A stretch of 64,000 nt of DNA from Asanoa sp040676615 (GCF_040676615.1 NZ_JBFAPI010000006.1:248001-312000); one strand, 5' to 3'; positions 8,223 to 16,870 are shown, counted from the first letter of the stretch. The notes: a model not told the origin generated them from the letters alone. Made by a program: numbers and translations.

Positions 8223-9329
8223 GTGCGCACACCCCCAGAGCTGCTCGTCGGAACGCCGGGACGGTATGCCCGGGAGGTCTTCCACCAGCGCCATCCGACC
8301 CTGATCGACCGGGTGGCCGCCGCGCACCCCTACTCCGCGGCGCAGCGGGCGGCCCTGGGCGCACTGCTCGACGAGTCGCTGACCGGGGAGATCCGGCCGC
8401 TGCCCGACGACGCGCCCGACCTGCCCGACTGGGCCGCCTGGGACCGCGGCCACGTCGGTCGCCCCTGGGCCGACGCGCCGTTCCTCTGGGCGGAAAGCTA
8501 CTTCTACCGCCGGATCCTGGACGCCGTCGACTACTTCCGCCCGGGTCCGTGGCTCGGCGTCGACCCGTTCCGCCCGATGAAGGACGCCGAGTTCGCCGAC
8601 CCCGGGCTGGACGGCGACTTCGCCTGGGTCGCGGCGCTGGGCCGGGAGCCCGACGCGGCCGGGCTCGCCACCGTGGTGAAAGCCGCCGTGTTCGGCAACC
8701 GGGCCGACATCAGCTTCCGGTTGCAGGAGCCGGACGGGGGCGACGCCAATGCCGAGTTGCTGGTCGACGACACGGCGCGGCTGCTGACCGAGTTGGCCGG
8801 CGGGCCCGGCGCGGTCTGCCTGATCGCCGACAACGGCGGCCGCGAGGTGATGGCCGACCTGGTGCTGGCCAACTGGCTGCTCGACACCGGCCTGGCCGAC
8901 CGGATCACCCTGCACGTCAAACCCGTGCCCTACTACGTGTCCGACGCGACGGCATCCGATGTGGACGCCGCTGCCGCGCGGCTGGGCCGGCCGCTGGACT
9001 CGCGCGTGGCCGTGCGTACACACGCATTCTGGTGTGCACCGCTCGACTTCGGCGCCATGCCCGCGGACCTGCGCGCCGACCTGGCCGGGCACCGGGTGGT
9101 CGTCGCCAAGGGTGACCTCAACTACCGCCGGTTGGTCGGCGACCGCGACTGGGACCCGACGACGCCGATCCGCGCCGCGGCCACCGACCTGGGCGTGCCG
9201 GTCGTCGCGCTACGGACCTGCAAGTCGGAGGTGGTGGTCGGGCTCGACCCGGCTACCGTCGCCGGCCTCGACGCCGCGGAGCCGCGCTGGCGGGTCAGTG
9301 GCCGGCACGGGATGGTGCAGGCGCGCTGA
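8223..9329 (+). CDS. ARMT1-like damage-control phosphatase (DUF89 family)
   Basis: This 368-residue protein has the DUF89/ARMT1 hallmarks: a helical N-terminal region with PFLWAESYFYRRILDAVDYF, the metal-site block LIADNGGREVMADLVLANWLL, and KGDLNYRRLVGDRDW near the C-terminus, followed by VPVVALRTCKSEVVVGL. Family members are metal-dependent phosphatases acting on fructose-1-phosphate and other aberrant phospho-metabolites. The GTG start lies 7 nt after the RidA stop. The 3' end overlaps the convergent transglutaminase-like gene by 35 nt. Confidence 0.85.
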   Translation: MRTPPELLVGTPGRYAREVFHQRHPTLIDRVAAAHPYSAAQRAALGALLDESLTGEIRPLPDDAPDLPDWAAWDRGHVGRPWADAPFLWAESYFYRRILDAVDYFRPGPWLGVDPFRPMKDAEFADPGLDGDFAWVAALGREPDAAGLATVVKAAVFGNRADISFRLQEPDGGDANAELLVDDTARLLTELAGGPGAVCLIADNGGREVMADLVLANWLLDTGLADRITLHVKPVPYYVSDATASDVDAAAARLGRPLDSRVAVRTHAFWCAPLDFGAMPADLRADLAGHRVVVAKGDLNYRRLVGDRDWDPTTPIRAAATDLGVPVVALRTCKSEVVVGLDPATVAGLDAAEPRWRVSGRHGMVQAR

Positions 9330-10203
9330 CCCGGGTGGCCAGGTCGACCAGGAGCACCTCGCCGGTCGGCGACAGGCAGGTGACCCGGCCGCGGGGGTTG
9401 AGCCGGTCGTCGGCCGCGTAGCGCCGGGCCAGCTCGTCCGACGCACCGTCGTCGCCGTCGTCGGCGGCCAGCAGCAGGGCGGCGATCTCGTCGGCGAGTG
9501 CCGCGCCGGCCTCGTCGAAGGTCTCGGTCATGTCGCCCCAGACGTCCCAGAGCAGCACCTCGTCACCCTGGAGGGCGGCGAGTTCGGCGATCACGTAGCT
9601 GCGGATGAACGAGGCGCCGCGGATCGGCATCGACGGGTCGACGCCGTAGGTCTCGGGGTCGATCTCGCCCCGCCGGTAGGCGGTCCACACCGCCGCGGCG
9701 GTCGCGAACGGGGTGCCGGCGCCGTCGGGCCGGGGCATGTCGTCGGGGTCGAACGGCCAGTCGCCGGGGCCGATCTGCGGGTCGGCGAGCACCCAGCGGC
9801 TGCCGTTCCAGTAGTCGGCGACGACGTGGTCGTGGTGCCAGCCGGGCACGAAGAAATAGTCGGCGAAGCCGATCCGGACCCGGGCCGGCACGCCCTGGTG
9901 GCGCAGTGCCGAGACGGCGAGCAGCGAGAAGTCGCGGCAGCAACCGCCGACCCGCTCGGCGGCGGCACGGGGCGCTTCCAGCGGTGCGTCGTGTCGCTCC
10001 TGGTCGGTCGCCAGCAGCCGGTCGATCCAGCGGTGGTTGATGTCGTCGGCGTGCTCGGGCGGCAGCGTGACGTTGGGGTCGCGGTAGTGCGTGACCACGT
10101 TGCGCACCACGGCCATCAGCTCGCGCGGGTCGGTGGGCAGCTTGTCGAACAGGGTCGCGTAGCCGCCGGGGTCACTGAACGCGGTCTGCCGCGTGTGGTT
10201 CAT
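9295..10203 (-). CDS. Transglutaminase-like domain protein
   Basis: This 302-residue protein carries a transglutaminase-core papain-like fold. The putative catalytic cysteine sits in VGGCCRDFSLLAVSALRHQG, the histidine in VPGWHHDHVVADYW and the aspartate in WVLADPQIG. These match the Cys-His-Asp order of PF01841 proteins, which in bacteria act as peptidases or amidases as often as cross-linkers. No signal peptide is visible, so it is probably cytoplasmic. Its ATG overlaps the stop of the MerR gene, so it is the likely partner of that regulator. Confidence 0.8.
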   Translation of the reverse strand: MNHTRQTAFSDPGGYATLFDKLPTDPRELMAVVRNVVTHYRDPNVTLPPEHADDINHRWIDRLLATDQERHDAPLEAPRAAAERVGGCCRDFSLLAVSALRHQGVPARVRIGFADYFFVPGWHHDHVVADYWNGSRWVLADPQIGPGDWPFDPDDMPRPDGAGTPFATAAAVWTAYRRGEIDPETYGVDPSMPIRGASFIRSYVIAELAALQGDEVLLWDVWGDMTETFDEAGAALADEIAALLLAADDGDDGASDELARRYAADDRLNPRGRVTCLSPTGEVLLVDLATRVSAPAPSRAGH

Positions 10204-11045
10204 CGGTCCTCACTCTCCATTGTGGTCTCGACTGGGATCGCCACGTGCATGAACGGGTCGGTGTCGGTGATGTCGCGCCACTCGGCGAAATAGATCTCCC
10301 GGGGCGCGCCGGTCGTCACCAGCCCGGTGTCGCGCAGATGGTCCTCGACGTCGTCGTACGCCAGCATGATCTTGGGGTAGAAGCAGTCGCCGCGGGTCAC
10401 CGTGGCCGCCGCGAGGGTCTGCGCCGGCTCGATCCGGATGAGGATGTCGTCGGTCGGCTCGACGCTGCCGGTGAACGGCAGGCCGATCTCGACCGTGGCC
10501 TCGCTGTCGGGCGTGACGTGGCCGTGGAACAGGATCCACCGCTCGCCGACCGGTTCGGCGCCGGCTGCCCGCAGGTAGGTGTCGATCTCCGCAGCGCGGG
10601 CCAGCGTCGTCGGCACCAGCGACTGCTGGTCACACTCGCTGGTGATCGCGGCGACCTTCAGCCTGGGGCGGTCGATCAACCTGATCGGGTACGGCGTCCG
10701 CGGCGGACCCGACCGGGTGAGCTGGGCCCGCAGGTAATCGGCGCTCGCCCGGTGCGACCGCACCTGCGCCTCCCGGGCCTGCCACCAACGGTCGAGCCGG
10801 ATCGCCGCCTCGGTGTCGGAGCCGGCGAGCACCTCGGCCACCACGGCGAGCGGCATGTCGATCTGGCGCAGCAGGCTGATCCGGCGGGCCCGCTCCACCT
10901 GTTCCACGCTGTAGCGGCGGTAGCCGGTGGCGGGGTCGACGCTGGCCGGTCGGAGGAGGCCGGAGACCTCGTACAGGCGAAGCGCTTTTGCCGACAAACC
11001 GGTCCGCCGGCCGAACTCGCCGATGGTCAGGTCGCGCACGTCCAT
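10200..11045 (-). CDS. MerR family regulator with GyrI-like effector domain
   Basis: This 281-residue protein has an N-terminal MerR winged helix (IGEFGRRTGLSAKALRLYEV, then DPATGYRRYSVEQVERARRI) and a dimer helix. A C-terminal domain of about 150 residues resembles the GyrI-like multidrug-binding fold, as in BmrR-type activators. It overlaps the transglutaminase-like gene by four bases. The operator at 11060-11080, immediately upstream, suggests autoregulation in response to a small hydrophobic or cationic ligand. Confidence 0.85.
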   Translation of the reverse strand: MDVRDLTIGEFGRRTGLSAKALRLYEVSGLLRPASVDPATGYRRYSVEQVERARRISLLRQIDMPLAVVAEVLAGSDTEAAIRLDRWWQAREAQVRSHRASADYLRAQLTRSGPPRTPYPIRLIDRPRLKVAAITSECDQQSLVPTTLARAAEIDTYLRAAGAEPVGERWILFHGHVTPDSEATVEIGLPFTGSVEPTDDILIRIEPAQTLAAATVTRGDCFYPKIMLAYDDVEDHLRDTGLVTTGAPREIYFAEWRDITDTDPFMHVAIPVETTMESEDR

Positions 11046-11059
11046 GACCGCCAGTCTTC

Positions 11060-11080
11060 ACCTTGCCCAAGGGTCAAGGT
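11060..11080 (-). promoter_or_regulatory. MerR-type operator
   Basis: The inverted repeat ACCTTG-N9-CAAGGT, with paired inner bases, lies 15 nt upstream of the merR-like start. This is the shape of operators bound by BmrR/TipA-type MerR proteins, which usually sit between over-spaced -35 and -10 elements. A TTGACC that could serve as -35 is embedded in it on the minus strand. Confidence 0.6.
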
Positions 11081-11139
11081 AAAGAGCGCAACGAAGTGGG
11101 TATCCGGATGCGTCTCTTTAATGAGGCGGGGAGGCCGCG

Positions 11140-12270
11140 ATGCCGGAGGAGATCGAGAAGCCCGAACCGAAACGCAAGCCGTCGACCGTCCCGCGCTGGG
11201 CGCGGGTCTGCGTGATCGCCGGCGCCATCCTGATGGTCGTCAGCGGCGGCCTGATCGTCACCTCGCAGGCGCTGCTGGCCCGCTACGAGGGCGCGGTCAC
11301 CACCGAGGACCTGTTCGGCGAGGGCACCGAGGTCGAGGCCAAGAGCGACATCAAGGGCCCACTCAACATCCTGCTGGTCGGCATCGACCCGCGGGAGGAG
11401 ACGCAGCAGCCGCTGGCCGACTCGATCATGATCATGCACATCCCGGCCGGGCTCGACCGGGGCTATCTGTTCTCGCTGCCGCGCGACCTGCTGGTCGACA
11501 TCCCGCCGTTCCCGAAGACCGGCTTCGACGGTCGCCGCGACAAGCTCAACGCGGCCATGGCCTTCGGCAGCAAGGTGCCCTCCGGCAAGGTGCCCGACCG
11601 GGCGAAGGGCTTCGAGTTGCTGTCCAACACGGTCAGCGGTTACACCGGCATCAAGCGGTTCGACGCCGGCGCGATCGTCAACTTCAACGGCTTCAAGAAG
11701 ATCGTCGACGCGATGGGCGGCGTCACGATGACGGTCGACCAGGATGTCGTCTATTCCGAGCACCTCAAGCCCGACGGCACCCATCGCCCCAACGACGGCT
11801 CCGGCGACGAACACCCCTACTACGGGCCGCAGGCCAAATACACCAAGGGCACCCATAAGTTCAAAGGCTGGCAGGCGCTCGATTACGTACGGCAGCGCTA
11901 CAGCGTCAAGGGTGGCGACTACGGCCGGCAGCGGCACCAGCAGCAGTTCGTCAAGGCGATGGCACAGCAGGCGCTGAGCAAGGACGTGATCACCGACCTG
12001 CCCAAGCTCGACCGGGTGATCCGGGCGGCGGGGGAGTCGCTGGTGTTCAACGGGCGCGGGCACAGCGTGACCGAGTTCGCCTTCGCGCTCAAGGGCATGC
12101 GGCAAGACTCGATCACGATGGTCAAGCTGACCGGGCGCACGATCTACAAGTCCGGCGGTGGTTACGCCGGCGAGGAGCTGAACGCCGACGCGAAGCAGTT
12201 CTTCGCGGCGGTGCGGGGCGACACCGTCGACGCGTTCATGGCTGGCCATCCGGAATTCGTCAACAAGTAG
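11140..12270 (+). CDS. LytR-CpsA-Psr (LCP) family cell-wall glycopolymer ligase
   Basis: This 376-residue protein has one N-terminal membrane helix (about residues 24-45: VCVIAGAILMVVSGGLIVTS). The extracytoplasmic LCP domain contains the diagnostic LNILLVGIDPREE, DSIMIMHIPAG and LFSLPRDLLVDIPP blocks, with arginines that contact the polyprenyl-phosphate substrate, and later GWQALDYVRQRYSVKGGDYGRQRHQQQFV. LCP proteins attach teichoic-acid-like or arabinogalactan polymers to peptidoglycan. A GGGGAGG ribosome-binding site precedes the ATG. The methyltransferase gene begins 9 nt after the stop. Confidence 0.92.
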   Translation: MPEEIEKPEPKRKPSTVPRWARVCVIAGAILMVVSGGLIVTSQALLARYEGAVTTEDLFGEGTEVEAKSDIKGPLNILLVGIDPREETQQPLADSIMIMHIPAGLDRGYLFSLPRDLLVDIPPFPKTGFDGRRDKLNAAMAFGSKVPSGKVPDRAKGFELLSNTVSGYTGIKRFDAGAIVNFNGFKKIVDAMGGVTMTVDQDVVYSEHLKPDGTHRPNDGSGDEHPYYGPQAKYTKGTHKFKGWQALDYVRQRYSVKGGDYGRQRHQQQFVKAMAQQALSKDVITDLPKLDRVIRAAGESLVFNGRGHSVTEFAFALKGMRQDSITMVKLTGRTIYKSGGGYAGEELNADAKQFFAAVRGDTVDAFMAGHPEFVNK

Positions 12271-12279
12271 CATCCGGGA

Positions 12280-12927
12280 ATGACGGAAAGCCGGATCCGT
12301 GCCACGTACGACGCGGTGGCCGCCGCCTACGACGCGGCGTTGCGCGACGAACTGACCGGCAAGCCGGTCGACCGCGCGCTGCTCGACGTGCTCCTCGAGC
12401 TGAGCCCCGGGATCGTGGCCGACGTCGGCTGCGGCCCGGGGCACGTCACCCGCTACCTGGCCGCCCGGCACCGTGCGGTGGTCGGCGTCGACCTGTCGCC
12501 GGCGATGGTGGAGATCGCCCGCGGCGCGGCGCCGGGGCTCAGCTTCGAGGTCGGCTCGATGCTCGACCTGCCGGTCGCCGACGACGCCTGGTCCGGCATC
12601 GTGGCGTTCTACTCGATCATCCACTTGACGCCGGCGGAGCGGGCCTCGGCCTTTCGCTCGTTCGCCCGGGTGTTGGCGCCGGGCGGGTGGGTGCTGGTCT
12701 CCTTCCACGTCTCGGCCGACGGCAAGCCGGCCGGCTCCGTGCAGCACCTCGACTCGTGGTTCGGGGCCGCCGTGGATCTTGACTCGTTCTACCTCGATCC
12801 TGCCGACGTGGTCGCCGACCTGGTGGCGGCCGGTTTCGTCGTGTCGGCCACGACGGAGCGCTCGCCACTGCCCGATGTGGAGTATCCGAGCCGGCGGTGC
12901 TATCTACTCGCCCAGCTGCACGCGTAG
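12280..12927 (+). CDS. Class I SAM-dependent methyltransferase
   Basis: This 215-residue protein begins SRIRATYDAVAAAYDAALRDE, and its SAM motif I is VADVGCGPGHVTRYLAARHR. AVVGVDLSPAMVEIARG and GSMLDLPVADDAWSGIVAFYSIIHL complete a UbiE/MenG-like fold. The substrate is unknown. It is only 9 nt downstream of the LCP gene and possibly co-transcribed. The last 24 nt overlap the end of the P450 gene on the other strand. Confidence 0.85.
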   Translation: MTESRIRATYDAVAAAYDAALRDELTGKPVDRALLDVLLELSPGIVADVGCGPGHVTRYLAARHRAVVGVDLSPAMVEIARGAAPGLSFEVGSMLDLPVADDAWSGIVAFYSIIHLTPAERASAFRSFARVLAPGGWVLVSFHVSADGKPAGSVQHLDSWFGAAVDLDSFYLDPADVVADLVAAGFVVSATTERSPLPDVEYPSRRCYLLAQLHA

Positions 12928-14061
12928 TCCGTTCAGGCGCCAGGTGGCCGGGTCGGGGATGCGGCCGGCTTCTGACGTGACGGCCAGCCGCGGGTAGCGG
13001 TGGAACAGAGTGGTCAGCGCCACCTCGGTCTGGAGCCGGGCCAGCGGTGCGCCCAGGCACAAGTGCGGTCCGTGTGCGAAGCCGAGGTGGTTGTTGGGCG
13101 CGCGGTGCACGTCGAAGCGCTCCGGGTCGGCGAAGGCGCGCGGGTCCCGGTTGGCCGCGGCGAGCAGTGCGGTCACCGGCTCGCCCTTCTTGACCGGCTC
13201 GCCGCACAGCTCGACGTCTTCCTGGGCCCGGCGGGGGATGGCCAGCAGCTGCGGGCCGCACCAGCGGATCAGCTCGTCGACCGCACCCGGCGCTCGGCCG
13301 CCGGTCATGGCCGTTCGCTGGTCAGGGTGGTCGAGCAGCACCGGCACGGCGTTGGCGATCAGGTTGGTCGGCGTCTGGCCGGCGAGCACCAGGTGCCAGA
13401 CGAAGGTGACCAGTTCCGTGTCGGTGAGCTGATGGCCGGTTCCCTGTAGGCGGCTGATCAGGTCGTCGGCCGGCTGCTTGCGGTCGACGGCGTTCCGCGC
13501 CGCCTCGATGATGGCGGGGATCGCTTCGGTGAAGGCCTTGCCGTGTCCCGCGGCGATCGCCTGCCCGTGCGTGCGCCACTGTGGACGGTCGTGGTCGGGC
13601 ACACCGACCAGCTCGCAGATCACCTCCATCGGCAGCGGGGTCGCGAAGTCGCGCAGGAGGTCGACGGTGCCGTCCGGGTCGGCGGCCCGGGCGAGGTCGT
13701 CGAGCAGGGTATCGACGATGCGCTGCACGGTGGGGCGGAACTCGGCGGCGCGGCGCGCGGAGAACTCGGGCGTCACCAGCCGCCGGAGGCGGGCATGCTC
13801 GTCGCCCTCGAGGTGCTGCATCGTGCGCAGGTGGGGGCGGCAGTGCGCGGGCACGTCGAGGCGCTGGAAGCTGTCGTCGCCGAGCGCGAACCGCGGATCG
13901 GCCAGCATGGCCCGGGCCTCGGCGTGCCGGGTCACCGCCCACATCCGGGGCAGGCCCGATGCCACCAGCGCGGCGATCGGGGCCTGGTCGCGGGCCCGTC
14001 CGTACCCCTTGACGGGGTCGCGCGTCAGTTCCGGATCGGCGAGTTGGATCGTGGCGGTCAT
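12904..14061 (-). CDS. Cytochrome P450
   Basis: This 385-residue soluble P450 of the CYP105/107-like bacterial type has the usual landmarks: an I-helix oxygen-binding region HLVLAGQTPTNLIAN, the K-helix ExxR as DELIRW, and the heme loop FAHGPHLCLGAPLAR, whose cysteine ligates iron. It is a little shorter than the usual 400 residues but has all core motifs. It is divergent from a TetR gene and no ferredoxin lies nearby, so redox partners must come from elsewhere. Its substrate cannot be predicted, and the neighbourhood does not look like a natural-product cluster. Confidence 0.92.
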   Translation of the reverse strand: MTATIQLADPELTRDPVKGYGRARDQAPIAALVASGLPRMWAVTRHAEARAMLADPRFALGDDSFQRLDVPAHCRPHLRTMQHLEGDEHARLRRLVTPEFSARRAAEFRPTVQRIVDTLLDDLARAADPDGTVDLLRDFATPLPMEVICELVGVPDHDRPQWRTHGQAIAAGHGKAFTEAIPAIIEAARNAVDRKQPADDLISRLQGTGHQLTDTELVTFVWHLVLAGQTPTNLIANAVPVLLDHPDQRTAMTGGRAPGAVDELIRWCGPQLLAIPRRAQEDVELCGEPVKKGEPVTALLAAANRDPRAFADPERFDVHRAPNNHLGFAHGPHLCLGAPLARLQTEVALTTLFHRYPRLAVTSEAGRIPDPATWRLNGLRVQLGE

Positions 14062-14081
14062 CGGATCCTCGGATGTTAGGG

Positions 14082-14102
14082 TCAGATGTTCTCATCATCT
14101 GA
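14082..14102. promoter_or_regulatory. Palindromic operator between P450 and TetR
   Basis: TCAGATG-N7-CATCTGA is a perfect 7-bp inverted repeat in the 117-nt gap between the divergent P450 and TetR starts, 21 nt upstream of the P450 ATG. Its size and position fit a TetR-family operator controlling both genes. Confidence 0.65.
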
Positions 14103-14178
14103 ATGGTGGCGATATCTTGACACGGACATCCGCGGCGGCGCCAGCCCTGGTGCCGCCCGAGCGTGCGACGGGAGTGGG

Positions 14179-15228
14179 ATGGCGAGGCTCAGCCGGGCCG
14201 AGGCGCAGGAGCACAACCGTTCGAAGGTGCTGGCCGCGGCGCGCGCCGAGTTCATCGAACGCGGCTTCCGGGCGGCCAAGATCGACGCGATCGCCGAGCG
14301 GGCCGAACTCACCCGGGGCGCGGTCTACTCCAACTTCCCCGGCAAGCGCGCCCTCTACTTCGCTGTGCTGGCGGAGGCAGCGGTGACGGAGCCGGATTCC
14401 GCACCGTCCGCGACAACGCCCGGCGAGGCGCTGGCGGCGTTCGCCCGCACCTGGGTCGCCCGGCTGCCCTTGTCCACCGACGACGAGCGTTCGCCCGCGC
14501 GGCTGGGCGCCGACGTGCTGCCGGAGATCATGGCCGACGAGCAGATCCGGTTGCCGTACGCCCAACTTCTGAAGCTCAACGCCCTGCTGCTCGGCCTGGC
14601 CCTGGAGAACCTGGCGTTCGCCGACCTGCGCACCCGCACCGGCCGCCGGGTCCGGGTGGCCGAGACGGCACTGACCACATTGCACGGTGCCAGCCAACTC
14701 GCGGCGGCTGCGCCGGGCTTCCTGGAGCCGTTCGACGTGGTCCGGGCCTGCGCCCGGCTGGCCGACCTCGACCTCGACGACGCCTGGCTGCCGCCGCACC
14801 TTCCCTACGCCGTCAAGGCCCGCCCCGTCGACGAGCGCTGGTCACCCCCGGCGGGCGCGCCGACCGGCGGCGTGGTGGCGATCCTCGGCCTGCACCGGTT
14901 GGCGTCGGTCGAGGAGGCGGTCCGCGCGGCACCGGCGGGCGTCCCGGTCACGGTCGCGCTGGTGACCAGCTCGCCGGACGAACTCGCTCCATTGGCCCGG
15001 CTGGCCCTGGCCGAGGTCGCGGGTTGCCTGCGGGAGGCGTTCCCACCGGCGGCGCTGCCGCGCCTGCGGGTGCTGCACGACGACGCGGGTGCGCTGGCCG
15101 CGGCGGCGGGCCTGCCCGCGGTGAGCGACACGACCCAGGCGGCGGTCCTGGTCCGCGACGGCCGCGTGGTCGCCCGCGCCGAGGGCTACGGCGCCTGCCA
15201 CGCGGCGGCCGAGGCGGCTACCGGGTGA
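14179..15228 (+). CDS. TetR family regulator with an extra C-terminal peroxiredoxin-like domain
   Basis: From the ATG at 14179 this is 349 residues, much longer than the usual 190-220. Residues 12-60 are a standard TetR helix-turn-helix (KVLAAARAEFIERGF, AKIDAIAERAELTRGAVYSNFPGKRALY), and residues 70-205 look like an all-helical ligand domain. Residues 228-345 are an alpha/beta segment with strands GVVAIL, VTVALVTSS, LRVLHDD and AAVLVRDGRVVARAEG. That strand order resembles thioredoxin/AhpC folds but has no CxxC and no obvious peroxidatic cysteine. The longer frame to 14086 would cover the operator and is rejected. Its divergent neighbour is a P450. Confidence 0.8.
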   Translation: MARLSRAEAQEHNRSKVLAAARAEFIERGFRAAKIDAIAERAELTRGAVYSNFPGKRALYFAVLAEAAVTEPDSAPSATTPGEALAAFARTWVARLPLSTDDERSPARLGADVLPEIMADEQIRLPYAQLLKLNALLLGLALENLAFADLRTRTGRRVRVAETALTTLHGASQLAAAAPGFLEPFDVVRACARLADLDLDDAWLPPHLPYAVKARPVDERWSPPAGAPTGGVVAILGLHRLASVEEAVRAAPAGVPVTVALVTSSPDELAPLARLALAEVAGCLREAFPPAALPRLRVLHDDAGALAAAAGLPAVSDTTQAAVLVRDGRVVARAEGYGACHAAAEAATG

Positions 15229-16204
15229 CCACCACCTTGCCGATCGTGGCGGAACTCTCCACCCGGGCGTGCGCGTCCCGCAGCGTCTCGGCGTTGAGCG
15301 GCCCGAGGCGGGTGGTCGCCGTGCTGCGAACCTTGCCGGCGTTGACCAGCTTCGCCGTCTTCTCCAGCAGCTCGTGCTGGTAGGGATCCTCGGGCAGCAG
15401 GATCGGCCGGGTGAACATCAGCTCCCAGTGCCAGGCGACGCTCTTCGGCTTGAGCGGGAGCAGGTCGAGCCCGGTGGGCTCGTCGATCGCCGCGATGTGC
15501 CCGAACGGCCGGATCACCGCCGCGTAGTTGTCGATGTTGCCACGGGAGAACGGGCTCACGATGTAGTCGACGCCGTCGGGCGCCACGGCGTGCACCGAGT
15601 CCACAAGGTCGTGCCGGTCGACGATGTGGTGCGCACCCATCTCGGTGGCCCACTTCTGTGACTCGCCCCGCCCGGCGGTGCCGAGCACGGTGAGGCGGGT
15701 GCGGGCCCGGGCGAGCTGCAGCACCATCGATCCGACGCCACCGGCCGCCCCGATCACCAACAACGTGCCGGCGTCACCCGGTTGGAGTCCAAAGTGGTCG
15801 AACAGGATCTCCCACGCAGTGATGGTGGTCAACGGCAGCGCGGCCGCGTCGCCGAAGTCGATACTGGCCGGCTTGTGCCCGACAATGTTCTCGTTGACCA
15901 CCTGATACCCGGCCGCGCTGCCCGGCCGGTCGATCCGCCCCGCGTAGTAGACCTCGTCACCGACCACGAACCGGCTCACGTTGGGTCCGTTGGCGACGAC
16001 CACCCCGGCGGCGTCGTTGCCGAGAATCCGAAAGCCGTGCGGGTCGGCCTGCCTGCGGGTCTTGACGTCGGCCGGGTTGACCGAGATCGCCTCCACCCGC
16101 ACGAGCAGTTCGTGCGCCGCCGGCGTGGGCACCGGTACCTCGGCGTCGACCAGGCTCTCCGGATCGTCGACGGGCAACGGCTTGCGGTAACCGACCGCGT
16201 GCAT
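15218..16204 (-). CDS. Zinc-binding alcohol dehydrogenase family protein (quinone oxidoreductase-like)
   Basis: This is a 328-residue medium-chain dehydrogenase/reductase. It starts HAVGYRKPLPVDDPESLVDA, a beginning characteristic of the TIGR02817-type family, so I chose the ATG at 16204 (preceded by GGTGAT) over in-frame starts at 16216 and 16258. The NAD(P)-binding Rossmann motif is LLVIGAAGGVGSMVLQLARA. The structural and catalytic zinc cysteines of classical alcohol dehydrogenases are absent, as usual in quinone-oxidoreductase-like members. It probably reduces alpha,beta-unsaturated carbonyls or quinones with NADPH. The 3' end overlaps that of the TetR gene. Confidence 0.85.
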   Translation of the reverse strand: MHAVGYRKPLPVDDPESLVDAEVPVPTPAAHELLVRVEAISVNPADVKTRRQADPHGFRILGNDAAGVVVANGPNVSRFVVGDEVYYAGRIDRPGSAAGYQVVNENIVGHKPASIDFGDAAALPLTTITAWEILFDHFGLQPGDAGTLLVIGAAGGVGSMVLQLARARTRLTVLGTAGRGESQKWATEMGAHHIVDRHDLVDSVHAVAPDGVDYIVSPFSRGNIDNYAAVIRPFGHIAAIDEPTGLDLLPLKPKSVAWHWELMFTRPILLPEDPYQHELLEKTAKLVNAGKVRSTATTRLGPLNAETLRDAHARVESSATIGKVVVTR

Positions 16205-16352
16205 GAGATCACCCATCAATTCACCGTAGCTCTGCTTCCGTGCCGTCCTGCGCTCCACTGCGTAGGCCGAATGCCGCTCGGCGGACGACGCCGCGCGGGC
16301 GCGGCCGCGGGACCGTCGGAACGTACCGGTTCCCTAAGAGGAGGAGCTCACG

Positions 16353-16619
16353 ATGTTGGCACAGGTCACGACCTACGCCGCCGACCCCGCATGGCACAAC
16401 GGACCCTGGAACCACGGTGGCCCCGGCTGGTGGATCGTCTTCCCGATCCTGTTCTGGGTGCTGGTCCTCTCGACGATCGGCTACGTCATCTGGCGCCGCT
16501 CGCCGATGCAGAGCGCCCGCCACGCCGGCGAACAAACCCTGGCCGAACGCTACGCCCGAGGCGAGATCGACGAGACGGAACTCCGCGAACGCAGCGCGGC
16601 CCTCCGCAACAAACACTGA
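16353..16619 (+). CDS. Small membrane protein with C-terminal SHOCT domain
   Basis: This 88-residue protein has a Trp/Gly-rich N-terminus, one membrane helix (WIVFPILFWVLVLSTIGYVIW) and a C-terminal short SHOCT motif, TLAERYARGEIDETELRERS. SHOCT domains occur in many small membrane proteins and are thought to mediate oligomerisation. A clear AAGAGGAGGAG ribosome-binding site precedes the ATG. The last codons of this gene are repeated downstream as part of the tandem duplication at 16597-16870. Confidence 0.85.
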   Translation: MLAQVTTYAADPAWHNGPWNHGGPGWWIVFPILFWVLVLSTIGYVIWRRSPMQSARHAGEQTLAERYARGEIDETELRERSAALRNKH

Positions 16620-16870
16620 CCCCGCCGCGTTTTCGTGAGGCCTGAGGCACGTCGCCACCGCGAGCACCGCGCGGCGCTGAGCACTACGTAGCTGGCGGCC
16701 GCGCGGGCTTGCGGCGTGAGGAGCCGCACGGCCCTCAGCAACAAACACTTACCCGCCGCGTCTCCGTGCGGCCTGAGGCACGTCGCCACCGCGAGCGCCG
16801 CGCGGCCCTGAGCACTACGTAGCTGGCGGCTGTGCGGGGCATGCGGCGTGGGGAGCCGCGCGGCCCTGGG
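16597..16870. repeat. About 131-bp tandem duplication starting inside the SHOCT gene
   Basis: The 3' end of the SHOCT gene and the following sequence recur about 131-132 bp downstream. CGGCCCTCCGCAACAAACAC near 16597 matches CGGCCCTCAGCAACAAACAC near 16729, and both are followed by CCTGAGGCACGTCGCCACCG and then by GAGCACTACGTAGCTGGCGG. A third copy begins near 16858 (GCGGCCCTGGGCCC) but soon decays. The copies differ by scattered substitutions, so the duplication is not recent. No gene is seen in the copies beyond the first. Confidence 0.8.

Noticed and set aside
12280..15228. Natural-product cluster suggested by methyltransferase, P450 and TetR
   Set aside because: No core biosynthetic enzyme (PKS, NRPS, terpene or RiPP) is present, and the genes are on opposing strands with separate promoters.
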